A stretch of 64,000 nt of DNA from Mayfieldus sp038040285 (GTDB lineage: Bacteria; Actinomycetota; Thermoleophilia; Solirubrobacterales; 70-9): the NCBI GenBank assembly GCA_038040285.1, contig JBBPIN010000004.1, positions 1 to 64,000 on the forward strand, written 5' to 3'. How positions within the stretch are numbered: position 1 is the first letter of the stretch; every line of letters starts with the position of its first letter. Position numbers and translations under genes: made by a program. Positions 41,624 to 49,715 of this stretch are shown here, in pieces. The notes under the pieces were generated by a model. It worked only from the letters and a program-made list of their open reading frames with translations, was not told the DNA's origin and searched no databases.

Positions 41624-44194
41624 GTGGCCAGTCCAGGGAGGTTCGACACGCTCAAAACAACCAACGGCGATCCCCCCGAAGAGGTGGAGGGGGTCGAGAG
41701 CGGGCGGGTCAGCGGTCCGGAGGGGGTCGTGAGGAGGGCCTCTCTACCGGCTGTGGATCGGGCTCGACCGACGCAGCATGTCGAAGTCGACGGGAAGTTC
41801 TTCGCGGCAGGCGGGGAGCGGTTCGAGTTCCGCGGCGTTACCTACGGCACTTTCGCTCCACGCACCGACGGGGCGCATTTCCCCGAACGCGCACAGGTCG
41901 AGCAAGACCTGGCCGCGATGCGCGAGGCCGGGTTCAGCGTTGTGCGCACGTACACGCTGCCGACCGAGGACGTCCTGGACGTGGCCTCGGATAGAGGCCT
42001 GCGCGTCCTGGCGGGCGTCTTCTATCCCGATTGGCGCTACCTGCTCGGCGGCTCGCGCCGCGAGAACAGGCGGGTGGCACGCGAGGCGCGCAAGGAGGTC
42101 CGCGAAGCGGCGCGGCGGCTGGCCGGCAACGAGCAGATCCTCGGACTCTCGCTGGGCAACGAGGTTCCGGCCGACGTGCTGCGCTGGCATGGCATCGACA
42201 CCGTGGCCGACACCCTGCGCGAGCTCGTCGAGATCGTGCGGGAGGAGGACTGCGACCGACTCGTCACCTACGCCAACTACCCCACGGCCGAGTACCTGCC
42301 TCTCGAGAGCCTCGACTTCCTGATGTTCAATGTCTTCCTCGAGCGCCGGGAGAACTTCCGCCGCTACCTCACGCGGCTGCACCACCTGGCGGGGGACCGG
42401 CCGCTGGTGCTCGGGGAGCTGGGCATCGCCGCCGGCGCAGGCCCGGATGGTGAGCGCCACCAGGCGGAGGTTCTCGACTGGCAGCTGGAGACGGCGATCG
42501 AGCGAGGCGTGGCCGGCACCTGCGTGTTCTCGTGGACGGACGATTGGTGGGTGGGTGGCGCGCCGGTGACCGGCTGGGGCTTCGGGCTGACGCGCACCGA
42601 CCGCTCGCCTCGCCCCGCGCTCGAGTCGACGAGCCGCTGGAACCGGAGAACGGTCCGCAGCCTCAACTTCAATTGGCCCTCGATCAGCGTTGTCATCTGC
42701 GCGCACAACGCCGCCGCGACCCTGGACGAGTGCCTTCGACACACCTGCGCGCTCGACTATCCAAGGCTCGAGGTCCTCGTCGTCGACGATGGCTCCAGCG
42801 ACGCGACCGCCGACGTCGTGAAGCGATACCCACGGGTACGTCTGGTGCAGATCGACCATGGCGGGCTGGCGGTGGCTCGCAACGAAGGCTTCGAGGCGGC
42901 CACCGGTGACCTCGTCGCCTACCTCGACAGCGACGCCTATCCGACACCCGAGTGGCCCTACTACCTCGCGCTCGGGTTCGACGCGCCCGACGTCGGCGGC
43001 GCCGGCGGACCGAACCTCCCGCCACACGACGACCCGCCGGATGCCCACGTCGTCGCGCGGTCGCCGGGAGGACCCGTCCACGTGCTGGTCTCCGACGATC
43101 GGGCCGAGCACATTCCCGGCTGCAACATGGCCTTCTGGAAGCTCGTGCTGTCCGAGATCGGCGGCTTCGATCCGGCCTACACGACAGCCGGAGACGACGT
43201 CGACATGTGCTGGAAGGCCCTGGACCGCGACTGGAAGATCGGCTTTCATCCGGCGGCGCTCGTCTGGCATCACCGTCGCCAGGGATTGCGCGAGTACCTG
43301 CGCCAGCAGCGCGACTACGGTCGCAGCGAGGCTCTGGTCGAGGCCCGGCATCCAGAGCGCTTCACGCCGGCCGGAACGGCACGCTGGCGGGGACGCATCT
43401 ACAACTCGCTGACTCCGTCGTTCACGTGGCAGCGGATCTACCGCGGGGTGTACGGCACCGCGGCCTACCAGTCCGTGTACCAGGCGGGCGGTGATTTCCT
43501 CGACCTTCTCCACCAGGTAGGGGTACCCGGCGCCGTCGTCCTCTTGCTCACCGCGCCGCTCGCGCTCATCTCGCCGTGGCTGGTCATTCCCGCCGCGCTG
43601 GCCGTCGCAGGCCTGTTCGTGCTCGCCGCCGTCGACATGGCGCGAGCCCAGCCGCCGCGCCGCAGCGAGACGGGCAGATTTCGCTTCCGCACCAAGGTCG
43701 CGGTCTACCACCTGCTGCAACCGCTGGTGCGCTACTGGGCCCGCAGCCGCCACCGCAACATCGCCCACAGGAACCTCGACTCCCACCAGGAACTGCCCGC
43801 AGCGATCCGACGCGTGCGCGGCGGCGTCGTGGTGGTCCCCGAGGATCGGCCCCGCTCGGAGCTGGCGGCGGCCCTAGTCGATGCGCTGCGCCGCCGTGGC
43901 ATCCGGACGATGCACCCGAGCGGCTGGGAGGACTACGACGCGCGTCTGCTGCTCTCCGGTTTCGTGTACGGCGAGCTGCAGACGAGCAGCCATCCGGAGG
44001 GCTTCGTACAGGTCCGCATCCGCATCCGCATGCGGCCGCGGCCGCTTGCCGCGGCGGTGATAGCGGGGGCTGCGGCGGTGGTCTTCAGTCCGGTTCTGGC
44101 GCTGCTCTTCCTGGCACCCGCTGCGAGCATCGCCCGTGGCGCCGTGCGGGCGCGCCGGCTCCCCGCCCGAATCCTGCCTGCGGAGACAGAGTGA
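41624..44194 (+). CDS. Glycoside hydrolase-like domain fused to GT2 glycosyltransferase
   Basis: An 856-residue membrane protein. Residues about 55-340 resemble a TIM-barrel glycosidase (FEFRGVTYGTF; acid/base candidate E180 in SLGNEVP; nucleophile candidate E265 in VLGELGIA). Residues 354-600 are a family 2 glycosyltransferase (ISVVICAHNAAATLDECL, VVDDGSSDATA, AYLDSDAYP, CNMAFWK, GDDVDMCWKA). Membrane helices follow at about 630-670 and 810-840. GTG 41624 is the best start, although its AAAGGAG lies 15 nt away. It heads a nine-gene run with 4-bp overlaps and probably both builds and trims a surface glycan. Confidence 0.85.
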   Translation: MASPGRFDTLKTTNGDPPEEVEGVESGRVSGPEGVVRRASLPAVDRARPTQHVEVDGKFFAAGGERFEFRGVTYGTFAPRTDGAHFPERAQVEQDLAAMREAGFSVVRTYTLPTEDVLDVASDRGLRVLAGVFYPDWRYLLGGSRRENRRVAREARKEVREAARRLAGNEQILGLSLGNEVPADVLRWHGIDTVADTLRELVEIVREEDCDRLVTYANYPTAEYLPLESLDFLMFNVFLERRENFRRYLTRLHHLAGDRPLVLGELGIAAGAGPDGERHQAEVLDWQLETAIERGVAGTCVFSWTDDWWVGGAPVTGWGFGLTRTDRSPRPALESTSRWNRRTVRSLNFNWPSISVVICAHNAAATLDECLRHTCALDYPRLEVLVVDDGSSDATADVVKRYPRVRLVQIDHGGLAVARNEGFEAATGDLVAYLDSDAYPTPEWPYYLALGFDAPDVGGAGGPNLPPHDDPPDAHVVARSPGGPVHVLVSDDRAEHIPGCNMAFWKLVLSEIGGFDPAYTTAGDDVDMCWKALDRDWKIGFHPAALVWHHRRQGLREYLRQQRDYGRSEALVEARHPERFTPAGTARWRGRIYNSLTPSFTWQRIYRGVYGTAAYQSVYQAGGDFLDLLHQVGVPGAVVLLLTAPLALISPWLVIPAALAVAGLFVLAAVDMARAQPPRRSETGRFRFRTKVAVYHLLQPLVRYWARSRHRNIAHRNLDSHQELPAAIRRVRGGVVVVPEDRPRSELAAALVDALRRRGIRTMHPSGWEDYDARLLLSGFVYGELQTSSHPEGFVQVRIRIRMRPRPLAAAVIAGAAAVVFSPVLALLFLAPAASIARGAVRARRLPARILPAETE

Positions 44195-47100
44195 CGAACG
44201 TCGCATCAGGCGAGCAGGCTGGCGTAGACAGCGCAAGTCTCTCTGCAGCCGAGCAGGCGGTAACCGAGGACCTCCTCGGGCGGCGGTCGAGGAAGGGCGC
44301 CCTGAGGCGCGGCTTCAAGATTCTGCCACGCGTCCTTCCCTACCTGCGGCCGTACCGGAAGCTCGCAATCCCCTCGGTAATCCTCACGATCCTGCTCGCC
44401 GTGGCCGCGCTTGCAGAGCCGTGGCCTTTGGCGTTCGTGGTCGACAGCGTCATCGGCCACAAGCGGCCGCCTGGATGGGTGAGCGGGATCTTCGGCTCAG
44501 GCGTCGGGGCCCTGATCGCGCTCGCGGTTGTGGCGACGCTCTTCCTGACGCTGCTGTCGGGCCTCATGACGGTCTGGAACGAGTACCTCACGACGAGCAT
44601 CGACCAGCGGATGGTCCTGGATTTCCGCAGCGACATGTTCAAACACGCGCAGAGGCTCTCGCTGGCATACCACGACCGCGAGAGCAAGGGCATCCTGATG
44701 TACCGGATCAACAGCCAGGCATCGGGGATGGGCCAGCTCGTGACCGACCTGCCGGCCGTGGCACAGGACGTGCTTACCGTCTTCGGCATGGCCTACATAG
44801 CGACCAGGATCAACCCCCTCCTCGCCCTCCTCGCGTTGGGAACCACGCCGTTCGTCGTCTACTCGACCACCTACTACACCAAGCGCATCGAGCCGCGCCT
44901 CTACCGCGTGCGTGGGCTGGGGGCATTCACCCTCGCAATCGTCTACGAGTCGATGAGCATGTTGCGCGTCGTACTCGCGTTCGGGACGCAGCGAAAAGAG
45001 TTCAAGCGCTTTCGTGAGGTGGGAGAGGATTTTGTCGACCAGACCGTCGGCCTGGCGGTGCGCCAGACCGTCTTCAAGCTAGCCGTCCAGACGATCGCCG
45101 CGGCCGGCACTGCCGCGGTCCTCGGGGTGGGCGCCTACCAGGCCGTGAACGGGAAGATCACCGCCGGCGAGCTGCTCGTGATTCTCTTCTACATCAATCA
45201 GATCTACACCCCGCTCGAGAATCTGACCAACACGATCACCAACTTCCAGCAGGAGTTCATCAACCTGCTAATGGCGTTCGAGCTGTTGGACACGGAGCCC
45301 GACATCACCGAGAAGCCGGGCGCGCTGCCCCTCGAGAGAGCTCGGGGGGAGATCGAGCTCGACGGTGTGGAGTTCCACTACGAGGGACGGCCCGAGGTGC
45401 TTAAGGATGTCTCGCTCCGGATCCCGCCTGGGCGTGCCGTGGCGGTCGTCGGCCCCACCGGCGCGGGCAAGTCGACGCTCGCGAGCCTGCTGCCGCGCTT
45501 CTATGACCCCGCCGAGGGCAGCGTGCGGCTCGACGGCCACGACGTGCGCGACCTGAAGCTCGCCGACCTGCGCAGTAAGTTCAGCATCGTGCTCCAGGAG
45601 CCGCTCCTCTTCTCGGGCACCCTCGCCACCAACATCAAGTACGGAAAAGACGATGCCACCCCGGAGGAGGTCATCGAGGCGGCCAAGGCGGCGAACGCCC
45701 ACGAGTTCATCTCGGCGCTGCCCGATGGCTACAACACGCTGCTCGGGGAGGGAGGGTCCACGATTTCCGGCGGCGAGCGCCAGCGGATTGCCGTCGCTCG
45801 AGCCTTCCTCCGCGATGCCCCGGTGCTGATCCTCGACGAACCCACCTCGGCGATCGACTCCCGCACCGAGTCGGTGATTCTGGATGCCCTCGACCGTCTG
45901 ATGGAGGGGCGGACGACGATCATCATCGCCCACCGGCTCTCGACGCTCCGAAGCGTTGACGAGATCCTCGTGATGGACCACGGAGAGATCGTCCAGCGAG
46001 GCCCCCACGAGGAGCTGGTCGGCCAGCCCGGCCTCTACAGGCAGCTGTGGGAGGCACAAACGCGGGCAGGGGACGGCCGCCCATCACTCCCGCCGCCGGC
46101 GATCGACGAAGAGCCACGGCAGGCGACAGTCGACGAAGAGCCACAGCAGGCGGCGGTCGACGAAGAGCGACGCCAGCCGGCGGTCGACGAAGAGCCACGG
46201 CAGCCGGCGCGCGCCGCCGTTGCGCGACTGGACGCGCCCAAGGTGGAAGCGGACGAGCACGAAGTCGCCCCGGCTGCACCGCCGCCGAGTCCGGAAGGGG
46301 AGGCCAAGCCTTCCGCGGGGCGGCGGCCCGTGCCGGGCCCCAGCACGGTGCTGCCGCGGCCCAAGATCGTGCTGCTCGGAATGCTAACCAAGATCCCCGT
46401 GGGCGGGGTCGCCTGGCTGGTCGGGCACTACGCAGTCGGATTCGAGCGGCTCGGCTACGAGGTCTACTACGTAGAGGCGCATGCTCGGACACCGTCGATG
46501 TTCATGACCCACGAGGAGGACGACGGCGCCGGCAAGGCAGCGGCTTACATCGCGAGGACGGCCGAGCGATTCGGGCTCGAGGACCGCTGGGCATTCCAGG
46601 CGCTGCACGAGAACGGCCGCTGCTACGGGATGAGTTCTGCCCAGCTCGACCGCCTCTACCGCGACGCAGCGCTGATCGTGAACATGCACGGGGGCACCCT
46701 GCCGTTGCCCGAGCACGCCGCGACCGACCGGCTCGTCTTCCTCGGCACCGACCCCGTCGAGGTCGAGCTGGAGGTTCAGCGTGGCGACAAGCGCGCGCTC
46801 GAGTTTCTTGACCAGCACGTCGCCTACTTCACCTGGGGGCTCAACTACGGCAACCCCGACTGCGAGCTGCCGTGGGCGCGTCCCTACTCGTTCGTCCCCT
46901 CCCCGCCACCCGTGGTTCTCGATTTCTGGCACAACGCGGTCGATCCTTCTGGTCCCTTCACCACGGTCGGCAATTGGCGCCAGCAGTACCGAGACGTCCA
47001 TTACGGGGACCGGGTCTATCGCTGGAGCAAGCACCAGCAGTTCATGAAGATCCTCGACCTGCCGATGCGGACGCAGGCGCAGTTCGAGCTGGCGCTCTCC

Positions 47101-48420
47101 AGCTACGACGGCCGCGACCGCCTGCTCCTGGCCGAGCACGGCTGGCGGGTCCGCCCAGCGCTCGATTTCTCACGGGGTCTCGACACATACCGCGACTACA
47201 TCATTGGATCGGCGGGAGAGGTCTCGGCGGCCAAGGAGCAGAACGTTCACTTCCGCACGGGCTGGTTCAGCGAGCGCAGCGCCACCTACCTGGCGGCCGG
47301 GAGGCCGGTGATCGTCCAGGACACCGGATTCGGAGCGGCCATTCCGACTGGCGAGGGACTGTTCGCCTTCGCAAACCTCGACGAAGCCGTGGAGGCCGTG
47401 ACGGCGGTGCAGGCGGATCCGGCCCGCCATCGCCGCGCTGCGAGCGATCTAGCGCGGGAGTACCTGAGCCATGAGGTCGTGCTCGGCGACATGCTCGACC
47501 ACGTGGGGCTGAGGCCGAGAGCTGGCCGGAGGCCGTCGCGCAAGAGCCCGGCCCCCGTCCAGCTTCCTGAAGAGCTCGCGCTCGACGGGGACCCGGGCAA
47601 CGCGGCGGAGCCTGGCGAGGAGACGAGGCAGTACATCCTCGGCCGCCCCGTCCCGGCGGCCCCGGCCCCCTCGGCACCTCCGGTGGTCACCGTGGTGGTT
47701 CCGGTCCTCGGCGACTTGGCGCGTGCCCGCCTCGCCATCGAGGCAGTCCTGGCCAACACCCGGGAGCCGGCCTTCGAGGTTGTCGCCGTCGACAACGGCT
47801 CGTCGGAGCCAACACGGGACTACCTCGACGTCCTCGCCGCCCGCAACCGCCACGTGCGGGTGATCCGCAACAAGCGCGACATCGGCTTCGCGGCCGCCTG
47901 CAACCGGGGCATCGCCACGGGCAAGGGCGAGATCTTCGCCCTGCTGGGCGACGGTGTGATCGTGACGCCGGACTGGCTCTCCGACTTCGCCGCGCATCTC
48001 GAGGACCCGGCGATCGGCCTGGTCGGGGCGGTCGCAAATCTCTCCGGCGATGGTGCGCAGCCCACAACCTCCTATGAGACCTACGGCGAGATGGTCCAAT
48101 TCGCACAGCGCCGGCGCCAGGAGCTCGACGCCGAGGTCGCGCGCGACGTCGATGTCCTCGACATGTCCTGGGTGGTACTGCGCCGCGACGTGCTCGAGGT
48201 GGCCGGTCTGCTCGACGAGGATCTCGAGATCGGTGCGCTGGCGAGCGATTACGCGCGGCGCGTGCGCGACGCCGGGCGCCGGGTCGTTTGCGCACTTGAC
48301 GTCTTCGGGCATCGCTTCGCCGCCTCGCCCGAAGGCCTCCAGGAGGAGGCCGCTCCCGTCGAGGCTTCCGAGCCCGACGAGGCCGAGTTTCGCCCGGAGG
48401 AGGAAGGAAGGACCGCGTGA
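44191..48420 (+). CDS. ABC exporter fused to two glycosyltransferase domains
   Basis: A 1409-residue tripartite protein read in one uninterrupted frame. Residues 45-330 are the six-helix domain of an MsbA-type exporter; 385-620 its ATPase (Walker A GPTGAGKST near 420, signature ISGGERQRIAVARA near 525, Walker B VLILDEPTSAID). A linker contains four 12-kb-unrelated short repeats of VDEEPRQPA type (638-673). Residues about 725-1105 are a GT-B-like glycosyltransferase (GWFSERSATYLAAGRPVIVQ) and 1165-1370 a GT2 domain (VTVVVPVLGDLARARLAIEA, VDNGSSEPT). GTG 44191 overlaps the previous stop. It would couple glycan synthesis to export. Fusion of an ABC half-transporter with two GTs is uncommon. Confidence 0.88.
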   Translation: MTNVASGEQAGVDSASLSAAEQAVTEDLLGRRSRKGALRRGFKILPRVLPYLRPYRKLAIPSVILTILLAVAALAEPWPLAFVVDSVIGHKRPPGWVSGIFGSGVGALIALAVVATLFLTLLSGLMTVWNEYLTTSIDQRMVLDFRSDMFKHAQRLSLAYHDRESKGILMYRINSQASGMGQLVTDLPAVAQDVLTVFGMAYIATRINPLLALLALGTTPFVVYSTTYYTKRIEPRLYRVRGLGAFTLAIVYESMSMLRVVLAFGTQRKEFKRFREVGEDFVDQTVGLAVRQTVFKLAVQTIAAAGTAAVLGVGAYQAVNGKITAGELLVILFYINQIYTPLENLTNTITNFQQEFINLLMAFELLDTEPDITEKPGALPLERARGEIELDGVEFHYEGRPEVLKDVSLRIPPGRAVAVVGPTGAGKSTLASLLPRFYDPAEGSVRLDGHDVRDLKLADLRSKFSIVLQEPLLFSGTLATNIKYGKDDATPEEVIEAAKAANAHEFISALPDGYNTLLGEGGSTISGGERQRIAVARAFLRDAPVLILDEPTSAIDSRTESVILDALDRLMEGRTTIIIAHRLSTLRSVDEILVMDHGEIVQRGPHEELVGQPGLYRQLWEAQTRAGDGRPSLPPPAIDEEPRQATVDEEPQQAAVDEERRQPAVDEEPRQPARAAVARLDAPKVEADEHEVAPAAPPPSPEGEAKPSAGRRPVPGPSTVLPRPKIVLLGMLTKIPVGGVAWLVGHYAVGFERLGYEVYYVEAHARTPSMFMTHEEDDGAGKAAAYIARTAERFGLEDRWAFQALHENGRCYGMSSAQLDRLYRDAALIVNMHGGTLPLPEHAATDRLVFLGTDPVEVELEVQRGDKRALEFLDQHVAYFTWGLNYGNPDCELPWARPYSFVPSPPPVVLDFWHNAVDPSGPFTTVGNWRQQYRDVHYGDRVYRWSKHQQFMKILDLPMRTQAQFELALSSYDGRDRLLLAEHGWRVRPALDFSRGLDTYRDYIIGSAGEVSAAKEQNVHFRTGWFSERSATYLAAGRPVIVQDTGFGAAIPTGEGLFAFANLDEAVEAVTAVQADPARHRRAASDLAREYLSHEVVLGDMLDHVGLRPRAGRRPSRKSPAPVQLPEELALDGDPGNAAEPGEETRQYILGRPVPAAPAPSAPPVVTVVVPVLGDLARARLAIEAVLANTREPAFEVVAVDNGSSEPTRDYLDVLAARNRHVRVIRNKRDIGFAAACNRGIATGKGEIFALLGDGVIVTPDWLSDFAAHLEDPAIGLVGAVANLSGDGAQPTTSYETYGEMVQFAQRRRQELDAEVARDVDVLDMSWVVLRRDVLEVAGLLDEDLEIGALASDYARRVRDAGRRVVCALDVFGHRFAASPEGLQEEAAPVEASEPDEAEFRPEEEGRTA
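46102..46209 (+). repeat. Four tandem 27-bp coding repeats
   Basis: Four units of 27 bp encode IDEEPRQAT, VDEEPQQAA, VDEERRQPA and VDEEPRQPA, forming the acidic linker between the ATPase and glycosyltransferase parts. Units differ at only a few bases, so copy number may vary between strains. Confidence 0.85.
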
Positions 48421-49715
48421 GTGCCGTCCGCTCCGCCTCGGCGCCGCGGAGTATGAGCAGGGCGCTGTTCCCCGACGACCTCGTGCTGACGCCAGTCTCA
48501 CGGCGACCGATCCGACTTGAGGAGGAGACGCTGCGCAGGATCCTCGATCGGCCGGTGCCGGCCTTCCGCTCCGCTTCCACCGAGCTGCAGGCCAGCGTGG
48601 TCGTCGTAACCCGCGACAATCTTCCCTTCCTCCGTCTCTGCTTGGAGAGCGTTCTCGCCGCCAGCGGGAAGGGATGCCAGCTGATCGCCGTCGACAACGA
48701 CTCCAGCGACGGGACGCCGGATTACCTGGCCAGGTTGGCGGAGCGAAACGCGAACGTGCGGCTAGTCGAAAACGCATCGAATCAGGCGTTTGCGACAGCT
48801 TGCAACCAGGGCGCAGCGCTGGCGGAGGCCGAGACGCTCGTGCTGCTCAACGACGACACCGCGGTCAGCCACGGCTGGCTGGAACGGCTCCTGGCCCACC
48901 TCGACCGCCCCCGGGTCGGCATGGTGGGCCCGACGACGAATCGGACCGGCAACGAGGCCCAGGTCGACGCCGACTACCGGACTTGGGCGGAGTTCGCTCG
49001 CTTTGCCGACCAGCGCGCGGCTGCCCACGCCGGGGAGGCGTTCGAGATCCCGACCCTGACGATGTTCTGTGTCGCGATCCGCAGGGCGCTCTACGAGCGA
49101 GTCGGGCCCCTCGACGAGCGCTTCTCCACGGGGCTGCTCGAGGACGACGACTATTCGCGGCGGGTCCGCGAGGCGGGTTACCGCCTGCTCTGCGCGGATG
49201 ACGCCTTCGTGCACCACTTCGGCGAGGCCTCCTTCGGCAAGCTGGTGGCAAGCGGCGAGTACGGCCGCGTGCTGGAGGCAAACCGGGCCCGATTCGAGGA
49301 GAAGTGGCAGGAACCCTGGCGGCCGTATGAGCGCCGCCAAAGCGATCGCTACCGGGAGATGACGGAGCGGATCCGCCAGGCGGTGGTCGAGACGGTTCCC
49401 GCGGGCGCGACCGTGCTTTTCGTCAGCCGGGGCGACGAAGAGCTTCTGCGCATCGAAGGTCGTCGGGCGTGGCACTTTCCGCGCAGCGCGGACGGCGACT
49501 ATGCAGGCCACCATCCCGCCGACAGCGAGGAGGCGATCGCGGCGCTTGAGGCACAGCGCGCCGCGGGCGCCGGGTACATCGTCTTTCCGAGTACTGGAAC
49601 CTGGTGGCTGGAGCATTACGAGGGCCTTCGAAAGCATCTCGAAGGCAGCTACAACCTGCGATTCTCTGATCCAGAGACCTGCGTGATCTTCGACCTCAAG
49701 GGAACCGCCAGGTGA
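48417..49715 (+). CDS. GT2 glycosyltransferase with C-terminal WWxxHY domain
   Basis: A 432-residue protein. A family 2 glycosyltransferase occupies about 55-300 (ASVVVVTRDNLPFLRLCLES, VDNDSSDGTP, LLNDDTAVSHGWLERLL, LLEDDDYSRRV). Residues 319-428 are a separate domain, beginning PAGATVLFVSRGDEELL, with the core HFPRSADGDYAGHHPADSEE and WWLEHYEGLRKHLEGSY. The same domain recurs in the next two genes. GTG 48417 overlaps the preceding stop. The GT2 part resembles rhamnosyltransferase-type enzymes; sugar specificity is unknown. Confidence 0.87.
   Translation: MSAVRSASAPRSMSRALFPDDLVLTPVSRRPIRLEEETLRRILDRPVPAFRSASTELQASVVVVTRDNLPFLRLCLESVLAASGKGCQLIAVDNDSSDGTPDYLARLAERNANVRLVENASNQAFATACNQGAALAEAETLVLLNDDTAVSHGWLERLLAHLDRPRVGMVGPTTNRTGNEAQVDADYRTWAEFARFADQRAAAHAGEAFEIPTLTMFCVAIRRALYERVGPLDERFSTGLLEDDDYSRRVREAGYRLLCADDAFVHHFGEASFGKLVASGEYGRVLEANRARFEEKWQEPWRPYERRQSDRYREMTERIRQAVVETVPAGATVLFVSRGDEELLRIEGRRAWHFPRSADGDYAGHHPADSEEAIAALEAQRAAGAGYIVFPSTGTWWLEHYEGLRKHLEGSYNLRFSDPETCVIFDLKGTAR

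Noticed and set aside
41744..43786. 680-codon open frame on - opposite the GH-GT2 gene
   Set aside because: A shadow of a gene with clear catalytic motifs; no signal of its own.
46102..46209. 27-bp repeats considered as a small CRISPR
   Set aside because: Units are directly adjacent with no spacers and code for a linker.
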